Shown here piece after piece: positions 10,501 through 18,389 of a stretch of DNA of 64,000 bases. How positions within the stretch are numbered: position 1 is the stretch's first letter; every line of letters starts with the position of its first letter. The stretch is from positions 1 to 64,000 of the forward strand of contig NZ_URNN01000001.1 of assembly GCF_900549175.1 (NCBI RefSeq), in the 5' to 3' direction. The notes under the pieces are model-generated. The model searched no databases. It saw only the letters and a program-made list of their open reading frames with translations, and had not been told where the DNA came from. This stretch comes from an uncultured Prevotella sp. (lineage in GTDB: Bacteria; Bacteroidota; Bacteroidia; Bacteroidales; Bacteroidaceae). The position numbers and the translations under genes are program-made.

Positions 10501-12651
10501 AGCAGGACCCCATCCGGCTTTTACGTCGGCACCGCCGGAGTAAGTATTACTGCTGGAAGATGAAAAGCCGGATATTCCGATTACCTTTATCGGCTCTCCG
10601 TATTCAACAGTATTATTGCTATTTCTAATCTGCGGACGGTAATAGACTGAACCTCCATCTTTATATACCTTATCGGGTAAACCGTCACCATTCAAGTCCA
10701 CAAAGGTGGAAAGACCTTTTGAATTGTCATTGGAATAGCTGAAACTACCACCGATAGTGGAAGATGTGGACGAACTGCCGTCATAAATACCAACACCAGC
10801 ATAGAAAGAGCCTCCGATAGAAGAACTTGTCGTGCCGCCGAGTGCGGTAGGCTTGTCGCTGAACATATCCATTCCCTGCAAGGGATTGATAAACCCTGCA
10901 TCCAGTCCGTCATTGTGCGTGTTCCATGTCTCCTCGCCATCCTTGAACGGCACGTATCCGCTTGCCGCCTGCACGTCGTCGTAATAGTCGAACTTCTGGA
11001 AGGCGAACTCCTGCCCCTGGTCGTCAAACTGGCGTACGCCCTCAAGCAGGTCCTTGTGGAACGCGCCATCGACGTATGAGAACGTGTAGCTGCGCAGTTC
11101 CTCGCCCATGAAGCTGACGGAAACCTTCTCAAGCAGCCTGTTCGAGGAGGTCAGATAGCCGTAACGTGCGTTGTTGGCCTTCTGCCGCTTGGTCTTGTCG
11201 CCTGTCAGCGTCACCACCGTATGAGGCTCGGTGCTCTCGGCGTTGCCCGCGCTGACCTTGGAGAGATAGACGGCCTTTGCCACCAGTCCTCCGCGCACAG
11301 GCTCGTCAGCCGCCGTGTACTCGTATTCTATCCAGTCGCCGTGTGTCTCGACAACCTTCTTGAGCTTCCATTCGGAAATCACCTCGCGCGTGTTGCCGGA
11401 GAGGTCGGTAATCGTGCCCTTGAGCACGGCACCCTCGCCGCCGTAGGTATATACCACGCCCTGCTTGTCGGTCACTTCCCAGTAATAGTTCGCCGGACTG
11501 TCGCCCTTGCGGATGATGCGTGAGAAGTCACCGCCCTGACGTGTGTAGAACTGACGGTCTACCTTGCGTGCAATCTTGTCACCGCGGTGTGCGACGCTCA
11601 TCGCGCCGTTGTCGTCCATCGTGGAGAGCATGGAGCCGGAGAGCGAGTATGTCTCGGTCTCGTTTGCCAGGTCATAACGCGGAACACCCCAGCGGGTATC
11701 GAGCGTGATGGAGGGTACTGAAAGGTCCCAGCCCTGTCCGAGCCATCCGTTGCCGCCATCGCTGTTGTAGCTTATGGCGAGCGACGGAGCCATGCCGTTG
11801 CGTGCGGGAGGCATCTCGAAGGCATACTGCATGTTCGCCGAGCCTCGGTTGTTCGCCGTAGGCGGTGCGATGATGTTGAGCTTCGCCGTCGGGTCTGCCG
11901 CCTTGATGTCGTTCATCATGGTCGGGGCGAAGCCGTCGGTCTCGGGAGACTCGGGTGCCTGTATGACACCGTTGATCATGTCGGTGAAGTGGGTGGTCCT
12001 GGACTCCACGTATGCCAGTTCCTTGTTTACCCTCACACGGTCGAGAGCCACCCAGTGGCCCTTCTCGGTATCGTAGTAGAACGTGCGGATGTCGTCTTCC
12101 GTGTAACCGCTCGGAATCCTCGTGCGGTCGTACTTCAGCCGCACGGTGGCACCCTCTTCCGTGAAGTGCGTGCCGTGAGGGAGGAAGCGGTATCCGTCGC
12201 TCTCTCCCGTGACATTGCACATGGCGAAGTCAAGCTCCGGCAATGCCGTGCTGTCCACCGCGCAGATGGAGAGGCTTACCGGGCGCAGCAGCCGTCCCTT
12301 CGCTACGGAGAGGGTACCGCCGGCCACGGAGATGCTGTCCGACTGTGCCGTGGTAAAATATTTGCGGACGGATCCGTCGGCGGAAGCCTGTTCCGTCTTT
12401 TCTCCGATGGCAGGTTCTTCCGTCTTTGTATTGCCAGATGCAAACTCTTCCTTCTGTTGCGGAGAAGGATTGCCGCTTTCTGCAGCCGCCAATCCGGGCG
12501 ATGCGCCGGAGGCGTCAGCCACTATGCTGGTGCCGCTGTCCTCCTGCCGGGGCATGGCGTCTGCAGTCGAACCGGGATACAGGAATATCCCCGCCAGACA
12601 TGCCGCCGACAATATGACGGAAGCAACGGCTATTATATATGACCGTTTCAT
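4513..12651 (-). CDS. Giant SpvB/FG-GAP/RHS-repeat surface protein, 3' end frameshifted and truncated
   Basis: The protein has 2712 residues and an N-terminal hydrophobic export segment (about residues 4-25). A SpvB-type domain follows (about 255-560, with NGWLGQGWDLSVPSI). At least six calcium-loop repeats of the form D-x-N-G-D-G-x-x-D occur near 657, 740, 1332, 1435, 1511 and 1602, as in FG-GAP/VCBS propellers. YD/RHS repeats run from about 1900 to 2640. This is the order of TcdB/TccC-like toxin shells and polymorphic RHS proteins, which enclose a variable C-terminal toxin. Here the protein ends where the last core segment should begin. After DFASYG a one-base shift replaces the expected P-R-R-I-x-Y-A sequence, and both frames stop soon after, so no toxin tip is encoded. 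It lies 34 bases after the T9SS-tagged gene and is probably cotranscribed with it. Confidence 0.85.
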   Translation of the reverse strand: MKRSYIIAVASVILSAACLAGIFLYPGSTADAMPRQEDSGTSIVADASGASPGLAAAESGNPSPQQKEEFASGNTKTEEPAIGEKTEQASADGSVRKYFTTAQSDSISVAGGTLSVAKGRLLRPVSLSICAVDSTALPELDFAMCNVTGESDGYRFLPHGTHFTEEGATVRLKYDRTRIPSGYTEDDIRTFYYDTEKGHWVALDRVRVNKELAYVESRTTHFTDMINGVIQAPESPETDGFAPTMMNDIKAADPTAKLNIIAPPTANNRGSANMQYAFEMPPARNGMAPSLAISYNSDGGNGWLGQGWDLSVPSITLDTRWGVPRYDLANETETYSLSGSMLSTMDDNGAMSVAHRGDKIARKVDRQFYTRQGGDFSRIIRKGDSPANYYWEVTDKQGVVYTYGGEGAVLKGTITDLSGNTREVISEWKLKKVVETHGDWIEYEYTAADEPVRGGLVAKAVYLSKVSAGNAESTEPHTVVTLTGDKTKRQKANNARYGYLTSSNRLLEKVSVSFMGEELRSYTFSYVDGAFHKDLLEGVRQFDDQGQEFAFQKFDYYDDVQAASGYVPFKDGEETWNTHNDGLDAGFINPLQGMDMFSDKPTALGGTTSSSIGGSFYAGVGIYDGSSSTSSTIGGSFSYSNDNSKGLSTFVDLNGDGLPDKVYKDGGSVYYRPQIRNSNNTVEYGEPIKVIGISGFSSSSSNTYSGGADVKAGWGPAVATIGTDASKTTTKTTVYFSDINGDGLIDLVSNGKVYFNHIEFDAQGNAVPTFTLSSADTPSPIIYDPTKIDVSVGAVDPEEQAEIIRLSPMEDAVRVWVAPRNGIVSISGTVSLIAPSGDYDTEAYDKADGVRVAIQKGGSELWSQSISKGDATAHNATAQSVPVNKGDRIYFRVQSGNEEMSNGAFDEVAWHPVITYSGTEEFMPNGYSTTVYKPEEGALYFAPTSLSIDGGNETVEITGTFNKPQTTDDITLSIIGFNDKKDGNGNDNPAYLEKTVFTRTFAWDEIHDGELPVTLDNSDGLTNFRFMVSAQSNVRWDAVKWSPILSFTDSLGTRQNRQVSPDYTIYANHLKDAPSFVSSTADTVIYVKPVVTFSNMLYNGELTLTVKTVDRLLGKKKFAVTTGAVANDSIAILKSDIGTDKIWFELFSADSYVGNSISNVSVQVSSPTALTYQSAGANLYAVNNQTGFGPLYRGWGGFVYNASENRYSQPINESLLVLPQDENAQPDPLTMAFTPLSTDLNKIDRWSGQREEIYVTATHMGAARLTEQDVVLTNPFENIGNVAGLTGEHLQGTGAAAISQEMVSHNNVVQGGAIFTYNDANGDSKTKSMMIDLNGDGYPDIVAGGKIQYTNTLGGISGEVLEGMGTVSSGSKAQGFALGSDPILSAVATIKQIANGKNTSANQESSNKAKGSISASLSIPPSNEDWNIENFIDVNGDGLADKIISGNKVRLNLGYSFTEPIDWDIDRIQGGKSQSYTANVGGGYNQGSSSFAGGYNIVTSANEEQYNLTDVNSDGLPDKVWKSGNGIMVALNTGVGFDTPFVWQGANALSKSASTSEGGNVAFTVSIPVPLSPVGPILKISTNPGVSLSHSINRTNYSLQDVDGDGYLDIVTSDSESELTVKRSAIGRTNMLKSVTNSIGGRFELDYAHSTPTYGHPGGKWVMSALTVDDGIHDDGPLMKTAFEYADGFRDRHERDFLGFGKVITKSLDTENGDGIYRQSVQEFAVDNYYKSGNLVASYVSDASGNKFTETVNEYDAYSMTANADSYSFTKQDVIYSDRASAFVPLRYTANKQYEGTSQGMVISEAWNEYYLNGHHGELKSYRYSDKGSLGSNGSGSYDYATNIQYTSNADRHIFGLPTNVTVVGGDGSMYHNVSATYDTKYPNHLTQVSQQFGSGTAVTDYKYDRYGNITQKTLPANGTGQRMWYKYRYEPEMNMYVERIDDAWGYRSEAGNFDYRYGMALERRDLNNFYYETELDNIGRVTKVRGPNELATGVPYIIAFEYQQKAGFSETGITAPAYAVTKHYDIQHPNDDLETVTFVDGFGRPVQVKKDGVVTTAAKGSGASDQNVMIVSGRNVYDAFGRVAKTYYPTTEGMGSKTSFSTTFDNVTPTVTVYDVLDRALSVKLPDESETTTEYTLDSGSNALVTKVTDALGNSQSTVTSGSGKTLKSIQHSGPDGEITTTFEYDGIQRLVRVTDTEGNVTTSVYDMGDRRTEVNHPASGKTSFTYDPLGNVLTKQTANMAEEGKMIAYTYDYHRLTGISYPDHPENNVKYYYGGRNASHNRIGRLMMREDGTGAIEYFYGKMGEVTKTRRTLIVPNQAIATYVTQWTYDSHNRLLEMIYPDEEKVTYSYNLGGLLEKVRGEKSYGYDYITKLGYDKFEQRSYLKYCNGAETFYTYDNRRRLSNLAVNSGSTAIMDNDYTFDAVSNVLSVANNASLPASGNAGGKMSHAYTYDGLYRLASATGTYTGADSKSASYTLAMGYDNMHRITSKSQHLTQDNVQFNGMLNVGYDLTYTYGTEDGKKFQLASVKDVNYRTEETPGENNVENNHVYTYDKNGNLVYVNTGRLMNDGHNETGVGERKLIWDEENRLLAVDDNGFVSNYWYDADGERTVKTSGESDQVYVNGVFSGGSTNTAKFSLYVSPYLMANQSGCYTKHIYAGSQRIVSKIVDFASYGSAPASHRVCRCKYRRPLQIYIHITISEIKVAIIKIK

Positions 12652-12685
12652 AATGTATTAGTTGTATTTGATAATGTGTTTTTTG

Positions 12686-15670
12686 TTATTTTGCCAGAAT
12701 CTTTTGCGTGTGTTCGCCGTCATCGGTGATAGCCTTGACGATATATACGCCTGTAGCCGGAACACGGAAACGCGACGTCTTCACGACATCCCCCTCCATC
12801 TGTCCTTCATATACGAGTTTGCCCGTGGTATCGAATACCATGAGGGTCGCAGGCCCAGACTTGCCTCGGTCGAGTACGGCATTGAAGATACCGGTAGTGC
12901 CGTCTTCCCCGTGTACCGTGAGCTGGCTGTTCCTCTCGGACAGTCCGGCATCCTGTGCATCATGTTCAGCCTCGCCTATGACAACATCCGGTTTCGGCTC
13001 GATACCGTTTGGTGCGGACGGGTCACATTCGTTGCCGATGTGTACCGTGTATGCCACCGTGCTGGTCTTCGGGGTCTCTATCTGTACGTTGCCGTTTATC
13101 TCGAAGTCCTCCACCGGCAGCCCGTTGATGGTAAGGTCGGTGATATGCGTCTCACCGCGTCCGTACTTGATACAGACCCTCCAGAGGCGCAGCGTCCACG
13201 CGCTCTTCTTGAGAACTTCCACTCCGTTATGGTACCAGCGTACATATATACCGCTGATCTTCAGTCCGAGGGTATCGCCGGGCTTGATGTTCACGCCCTG
13301 CGTCAGGCTCGTGTATCCGTCGAGGATGAAATACGCCTTGTCACCACGTACATCGTAGCCCCACTGCGTGATGTCCTCGACCACGGAGGGCTCCGCTCCG
13401 ATGCGGTACCATGAGCCTGTCTCGGTCACGGTCCATTCAATCTCACCGCCTGTGAACCGACGGTCGGTGTGCGAATAGGTGGAGTACAGCAGATTGCCCT
13501 TACCGTGGATGTCATTGCCACCGCCCTGTGTGACCGTCAGCGTGTAGGTTCCGGTCGCCAGGTTGTCAATCCTGTGCGTGTCGCCCATGAAGCTGCCGCT
13601 TGCCACGACGTCATCCTTGTTCATGCCGGCGACGGTATCTACTGTGAGTACATATTTGTATATAGGAGTACCGATATTTATTCCAATGTCAAGAGAGCCG
13701 TCCTTCTGAGGGACACCGTCAAGGCAGGTCGTGGGATGTGCCTCTACATCGGCGGATATGCCGTCGAAATAGGCGAAGGTAAACACGTCAGAGCCGCTGC
13801 CGTCGGCATCCCACAATATATTGTGGAACATCGTCTTGCCCCTGGTAATGTCAGGCGTGGAGCATTTCACCATCGTGGTCGTGCCCGTGTCGAAACGCCC
13901 TTCCCCTGAAGGGTCTATGAGCATGACGGTACGCTGGCGGCTGTAATGGTAGAACTCCTTTTCAGGGGTGAGGTTGTGGCTCAGCTCGGCGAAGTAGCCG
14001 GTCTCGGCAACGCCGTTGGTGCGGACGGAAGCCAGTACCAGCGGAGTCTCGGATGCTTCTGCCTTGATGATGCCGTGCAAAGCGGAAGATTTCGCCTCGT
14101 CGGGAATCACGACGGTGTAAGCCTCCTTACCCTCGCCGTCGATACGCAGAGAGACCACACCGCCGGAGAGCGTCACGGAGACATCGCCTCCGCTGACACC
14201 CGTCGCCACGGATGAGGAAGACACCTGCCCGCCGCTGACGGTCCTGACACTGCCGTCACTGCCGAAGCGGAAGCCGTATGAACATCCCTCGTCACCGGAA
14301 CCGCTGAAACCGACATCGAATGCCGGGTGTGCGGACGGACAGGCGAACTCGATGAATCCGTTGTTGCCGGCAAGGTTCGGAGTCACGGCAGTACCTGCCG
14401 TACCCGCCTCCTGGCTTATCATGTCGAGGAAGCCTTTGGGAGTGACCGTCATGCCGTTCCCCGTCCAGCGCACCGTGGCACTGTCGCCTGCGACAGGCAT
14501 GTTCGTCTTCACGAGCCATGTGCGGTTCATGATATGCCACAGCGTGTCGTTGGGAGAGGTGTATGTCTCCAGCGGGCCGCCGTCGTCGCCCCAGAAAAGG
14601 AAGCCCTTGTCCGGCATGACGTTACCGTACTCGCGTCCCATGACCAGCAGGTGCGCCTCTGACGGAAGTCCGTAGGCGTTTGCATTGTGGTAGCTGTCGT
14701 TTTCCGGGAGGGATGCGTACAGCGGTCCCTCCTCGTAGGAGGTCGTCGATACCGGCTGGCGGAAATCCCATGCGCTGTTGCGTGCAACTGATGTCACCCT
14801 GTTGTGGTAGGCACCGGCCTCGTCCCTGTCCCAGGCGAGGTTCCCGTCTCCGTCGAGATAGGAATCGTTGAGCGTGACACCGTACTTCATGGCAAGGTAG
14901 CTTTCCGCCCTGCGCCTCTCACCGGGAGTGAGCAGGCGGTTGTAGATGAGCAGTTCCGGTGTATAGCCCTCGAAAGCGTTGTTGCCGAAGGCGGATATGT
15001 CGAACGGACCGTTGAAATGCTCGTTGGTGGCACTGTATGTCCCGCCGATGGTCAGCGTTCCGTTCGGTCCGCCCCATACCGAGGTGTTGGGCGCCGCCGC
15101 ACGGTAATAGGTCAGTACTTTGGTGGCGTGCTCCTTGAAGATGTCCAGCGTCACGGAATCCCTGCCCGTATGCCGCAGATCCTCACCTTCGGTATTTCCA
15201 TAGTCAAGCGGCGCAACCGAGCCGGGGCGCACAATCTTGTCGTTGGTGACAAGGCTGCCGCCGCCGTCGCCGCTTGCGACACCGTAGATAACCGATTCGT
15301 TTGTAAAGGAGGAATAAGGGGCAAACACACCGATGATGGTGGCTTGCGTGAGGTTTGAGCGGATAAGGTCGCCCCATTTCGGGGAATCGCCTTTGGAGAA
15401 ATCAATCGCCGGATTGAAATTGAGAAACTTGAGCAGGCTCCTGTCCTGCGTGAAAGCGTAAGTCCCGGCGGTGCGGCTGTACGCATACAGGGATAGTGAA
15501 TCACCCGCAAAGTCGAACCAGTGGTAGCGACCCTGCAAATTGCTGCTGACCGGTGCGGTCCTGAACCAGACATCCACGCCATCGTCGAATCCACCGGGGG
15601 AACGAGCGGGAAGCATGAGTGCTGATAAACCAAGCAGACCGGAAAAGAGGAGAGTCTTCTTCATAAGCAC
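12686..15670 (-). CDS. Secreted protein with LamG/DUF8202-like region and T9SS sorting domain
   Basis: The 994-residue protein starts with a signal peptide (two lysines, then a hydrophobic stretch ending near ARS, about residue 24). The first 350 residues resemble the LamG-like/DUF8202 domains of large Bacteroidetes surface proteins, with the stretch ERRRAESYLAMKYGVTLND. The last 75 residues form a type A T9SS sorting domain, with FDTTGKLVYEG and a final GVYIVKAITDDGEHTQKILAK-like strand pattern. A T9SS substrate would be exported and anchored at the surface or released. It is the first gene of a two-gene unit with the giant SpvB/RHS protein. The start could also be the methionine two codons later (15664). 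Binding partner and substrate are unknown. Confidence 0.8.
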   Translation of the reverse strand: MLMKKTLLFSGLLGLSALMLPARSPGGFDDGVDVWFRTAPVSSNLQGRYHWFDFAGDSLSLYAYSRTAGTYAFTQDRSLLKFLNFNPAIDFSKGDSPKWGDLIRSNLTQATIIGVFAPYSSFTNESVIYGVASGDGGGSLVTNDKIVRPGSVAPLDYGNTEGEDLRHTGRDSVTLDIFKEHATKVLTYYRAAAPNTSVWGGPNGTLTIGGTYSATNEHFNGPFDISAFGNNAFEGYTPELLIYNRLLTPGERRRAESYLAMKYGVTLNDSYLDGDGNLAWDRDEAGAYHNRVTSVARNSAWDFRQPVSTTSYEEGPLYASLPENDSYHNANAYGLPSEAHLLVMGREYGNVMPDKGFLFWGDDGGPLETYTSPNDTLWHIMNRTWLVKTNMPVAGDSATVRWTGNGMTVTPKGFLDMISQEAGTAGTAVTPNLAGNNGFIEFACPSAHPAFDVGFSGSGDEGCSYGFRFGSDGSVRTVSGGQVSSSSVATGVSGGDVSVTLSGGVVSLRIDGEGKEAYTVVIPDEAKSSALHGIIKAEASETPLVLASVRTNGVAETGYFAELSHNLTPEKEFYHYSRQRTVMLIDPSGEGRFDTGTTTMVKCSTPDITRGKTMFHNILWDADGSGSDVFTFAYFDGISADVEAHPTTCLDGVPQKDGSLDIGINIGTPIYKYVLTVDTVAGMNKDDVVASGSFMGDTHRIDNLATGTYTLTVTQGGGNDIHGKGNLLYSTYSHTDRRFTGGEIEWTVTETGSWYRIGAEPSVVEDITQWGYDVRGDKAYFILDGYTSLTQGVNIKPGDTLGLKISGIYVRWYHNGVEVLKKSAWTLRLWRVCIKYGRGETHITDLTINGLPVEDFEINGNVQIETPKTSTVAYTVHIGNECDPSAPNGIEPKPDVVIGEAEHDAQDAGLSERNSQLTVHGEDGTTGIFNAVLDRGKSGPATLMVFDTTGKLVYEGQMEGDVVKTSRFRVPATGVYIVKAITDDGEHTQKILAK

Positions 15671-15815
15671 AATGTATTAAATTGTTAGACATGTGATATT
15701 TCATATTATACGTTGGTTACCAGCAGAAATTCCAGCGTTGGACAATGGCTGGACAAGCAAGTTTCTTATGGTCCTTCTGTGCCTGTAAATCCATTGAGAG
15801 CCCAAACTGCACTGC

Positions 15816-15850
15816 AAAGATACAAATAAATTATAACAACCGTTATAATT
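15816..15850 (-). promoter_or_regulatory. Promoter with palindromic operator for the T9SS/RHS operon
   Basis: On the minus strand a TATCTTTG box (15816-15823) matches the Bacteroidetes -7 form TAnnTTTG. Just upstream is a perfect palindrome, ATTATAAC, four bases, GTTATAAT (15831-15850). Its place over the -33 region suggests a repressor or activator site. No clean TTTG box was found at the usual spacing. Confidence 0.55.
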
Positions 15851-16180
15851 TCGAGAATATTCATGTGAATTTAATATAAATTAACGATATATGTGTTTAA
15901 AAAGATGATTTCCTGTCGCGAAATGAACATTTTGTAGATGTCAAATACATCTGATACATGAGTATGGTTAAACAACAACTATATTCATGTCGTTTTATAA
16001 CAGCATTTTTATGTATCATTGTTACTCGTCTGTAATCCCATCAGGAAGAAAATCTAATTAAAAACGACTAATAGATGTATTATAATTATGTGTTGAGCGT
16101 CATTTGTCCCATTTTAGAAACTGTGGCACTGAAGTTTAGCCTGATTTATCATTAAAACTGTATTCGCACTACTAATGATA
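15851..16180. other. Non-coding AT-rich intergenic DNA
   Basis: No gene, repeat or clear promoter was recognised between the T9SS operon promoter and the hairpin at 16181. Confidence 0.4.
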
Positions 16181-16216
16181 CCTCCCGAAAAAATATTAAT
16201 GGATTTTTTCGGGAGG
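16181..16216. terminator. Perfect 13-bp terminator-like hairpin
   Basis: CCTCCCGAAAAAA pairs perfectly with TTTTTTCGGGAGG across a 10-base loop. It has the shape of a bidirectional terminator. No gene points into it closely, so it may insulate the promoter at 16275 or mark an old element edge. Confidence 0.6.
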
Positions 16217-16274
16217 ATTGAGTTGGAATAAGATATATAATCTTAAAAAAACAAAAAATACAACACCCATTGTA

Positions 16275-16304
16275 TTTGTTTCTCATAATAATGTTGTAAC
16301 TTTG
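16275..16304 (+). promoter_or_regulatory. Bacteroidetes-type promoter for the folded leader and TetR gene
   Basis: TTTG (16275-16278) and TAACTTTG (16297-16304) are separated by 18 bases, close to the consensus for the primary sigma factor of Bacteroidetes. Transcription would start near 16311 and run into the folded element and the TetR gene. Confidence 0.7.
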
Positions 16305-16368
16305 CATCAGAATAGCATTGGCGGTTCGTGACGACGACCGCTCAAACATATTGCATTCGTATTGACTC

Positions 16369-16493
16369 GTAAAGGAAAACTGCTAAATTTCACTGATAGA
16401 CGAGGATGTGCGGAGCAATCGTGTCGTATTTGAAACGAATACGGCACGAACTGCATACGTCCGTCTATCAGCCTTTAGCAGTGGCTCCTTTAC
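16369..16493 (+). ncRNA. Candidate structured RNA: 125-base nested hairpin
   Basis: Four nested stems fold almost the whole segment into one long hairpin. GTAAAGGA pairs with TCCTTTAC, ACTGCTAAA with TTTAGCAGT, and CTGATAGACG with CGTCTATCAG. CGTGTCGTATT pairs with AATACGGCACG apart from one G-T pair, closing a 7-base loop (16431-16437). It lies about 60 bases after a good promoter and about 75 bases before a TetR gene. It could be a small RNA, a 5' leader that controls the TetR gene, or a DNA-level element such as a MITE. No reverse transcriptase is nearby, so a retron is not supported. Confidence 0.55.
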
Positions 16494-16523
16494 TGGCGTA
16501 AGCAGATTCGTGCCTTCATATAG

Positions 16524-16555
16524 CAGGGGTTTGCTTGAAAAATAGTAAACCCCTG
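16524..16555 (+). terminator. 9-bp hairpin just before the TetR gene
   Basis: CAGGGGTTT pairs perfectly with AAACCCCTG, 12 bases before the TetR start codon. It could end the upstream RNA or hide the ribosome entry region. The T-run after it is weak, so full termination is uncertain. Confidence 0.5.
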
Positions 16556-16566
16556 TTCATTTACAT

Positions 16567-17151
16567 ATGATAATAGAAAACAAGGACACCAGAACAAAAG
16601 CGAAAATACTAACAAGAGTCTTACCACTATTTCTTGTCAACAACTATGAGTCCATAACGATAGCACTCATGGAAGATGCTACCCGTATCACACGCGGAAC
16701 AATATACAGGTATTTCAACAATAAAGAGGATATATTCAATCAAGCTGTAGCTCAATACTATAATTCTCCGTTAAACGTATTGTATGCCCTAAGCCCAGAC
16801 GGGCATACTTTGGAAAGTTATTGGGAACTCAAAATCCGGCAACTTGAATCTTCATATGCATATCTTCGGGGATATGGTATTTTTGCTAACGCACTTGCCA
16901 TATCGCACTATATAGAGATACAGGCAACACGTATCAACCCCTCTTTTAACGAGATAGTACTGTCGCATAGACATAGAAACCTAAAACATTGGTCGTTAGT
17001 GTTGAGAAACACGCCAGACTTCACCCTGAATACAAAAAACATATCATATCAAAGAGCTGGACAGATATACCACGGATTGTATATGCAATTATGCTCCTCT
17101 TATCCAAAAGCCAAGCTTGACTTGCCTACCATCGTTCTTTCGCATAAATAG
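16567..17151 (+). CDS. TetR/AcrR-family transcriptional regulator
   Basis: The 194-residue protein has the N-terminal helix-turn-helix of the TetR family: ILTRVLPLF, then TRITRGTIYRYFNNKEDIF (about residues 37-55), where the recognition helix and the YxYFxxKEDL-like motif lie. The rest is a helical ligand-binding domain without clear similarity. The gene has a long leader with a strongly folded element. It converges on the acyltransferase gene, whose stop is 5 bases away, so it probably senses a molecule linked to that cluster. The ligand is unknown. Confidence 0.85.
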   Translation: MIIENKDTRTKAKILTRVLPLFLVNNYESITIALMEDATRITRGTIYRYFNNKEDIFNQAVAQYYNSPLNVLYALSPDGHTLESYWELKIRQLESSYAYLRGYGIFANALAISHYIEIQATRINPSFNEIVLSHRHRNLKHWSLVLRNTPDFTLNTKNISYQRAGQIYHGLYMQLCSSYPKAKLDLPTIVLSHK

Positions 17152-17156
17152 ACTGT

Positions 17157-18389
17157 TTAGTTTACTAATACAAAACCTTGTTCTGTAAGAACGCGGTGTG
17201 CTTTGGCCGCATTTTCTGCAAGATATACGTGTTTAGGGACTGCCGGTGGCGTAAACAATTTATCGAGACAGTGATTTATGAGCCATTTAGCTATCGGCTT
17301 TCCTGACCAAAAACCGTAATAAATGTTCTCTACCAATGCGCCAGACATCGTTTTGGGATAATAGCTCATCTGCCCGAAATCAACATATAGCTTACCTCGT
17401 GCTTCGGCCTCTTTTACCGTCCGGGATATTGTATTAAAATAAAGCACTTTGGAGTCATCGTCCTTATATTTGAATCCCATATATAATGGAACCAAGTTGA
17501 CATCATTCTCCAGTATTATAACCATTACCCGGATTTCTCCAGTACAATTATCTTTAGCGACAAGGAAAAAGGATTTTTCTCCCAGCAAGTCATTAGTCGC
17601 TTCAAAGAACTTTTCGTTTAGAAACTCAAACTTATTCTTGGCTTTTTCAAGAACGGCTCTATAAAGATGTGTAAACTGTGCTGTAGGTTCACCGCCATAG
17701 TCATTTATGATTTCCCAATGAAATGACTTTTCAAAACGGTCTTTGAAATTACGATAACGTTTGCGGTTCTTTTTACGTAAGCCATTAGGGTAAGATACGT
17801 TTGGCAGGATAGGTATGGCAGTCGTAGGAAAGGATATAAAGAATTTATAATCCGCAGTCAATATGTCCTTTACATATTGGAGACTCCTCTCCCTGACATC
17901 CTTGACAAAGACAAAGCTGGATCTGACCTCAACGCTCATCCTTTTGATTTCCCCTCCGATTATTTCCGCCACTTCTTGCTTTTCAGTCTCGGATAGTCCT
18001 GGAGCATATTCAATAAAATGCTCGCATGTCGCAGCATAGGAACCTGTAACAAAAGCCCGGAGTTTCAGAAATGATGGAAAGATCTTTCTTATCCATGAAA
18101 TCCATGTCTTTGCCTTGCCTGACGATGCTATATTCATAATGTCCATGCCATAGCAGAAACATGGGACAATGGCTATTATATCTGCATCTCGGAAAACTTG
18201 CAGATAGTGAAATTCAACATCTTCAAATTCCGCAACTTCATTGGCTTTCATGAACTCCCGGCTCTTGATTACGTCCAAACCATATATTTTCTCCCAGTTT
18301 TCGGGAGTGATGTCGTCAATTGTGGCGCACCATTCAAATGTGAACCTATTTGACATACCGTTGTAATCCATATTTATCGAACAGAGCAA
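17157..18389 (-). CDS. GNAT/FemAB-like acyltransferase
   Basis: The protein has up to 410 residues. Its second half looks like a GNAT or FemAB-like (DUF482-type) acyltransferase: SYPNGLRKKNRKRYRNFKDR, then a strand-rich part with AKDNCTGEIRVMVIILEND and YVDFGQMSYYPKTMSGA. Such enzymes move acyl or aminoacyl groups onto amines. The gene follows the alpha-oxoamine synthase and overlaps it by 44 bases if the first ATG is used. The methionine at 18356 leaves an 11-base overlap and is a good alternative start. Translational coupling suggests the two enzymes act on the same metabolite, for example N-acylation of an amino ketone. That step is inferred. Confidence 0.65.
   Translation of the reverse strand: MLCSINMDYNGMSNRFTFEWCATIDDITPENWEKIYGLDVIKSREFMKANEVAEFEDVEFHYLQVFRDADIIAIVPCFCYGMDIMNIASSGKAKTWISWIRKIFPSFLKLRAFVTGSYAATCEHFIEYAPGLSETEKQEVAEIIGGEIKRMSVEVRSSFVFVKDVRERSLQYVKDILTADYKFFISFPTTAIPILPNVSYPNGLRKKNRKRYRNFKDRFEKSFHWEIINDYGGEPTAQFTHLYRAVLEKAKNKFEFLNEKFFEATNDLLGEKSFFLVAKDNCTGEIRVMVIILENDVNLVPLYMGFKYKDDDSKVLYFNTISRTVKEAEARGKLYVDFGQMSYYPKTMSGALVENIYYGFWSGKPIAKWLINHCLDKLFTPPAVPKHVYLAENAAKAHRVLTEQGFVLVN

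Noticed and set aside
16369..16493. Retron RNA or integron attC site
   Set aside because: No reverse transcriptase is nearby, and the ends lack the conserved core sites of attC. The segment is kept as an unclassified structured element.
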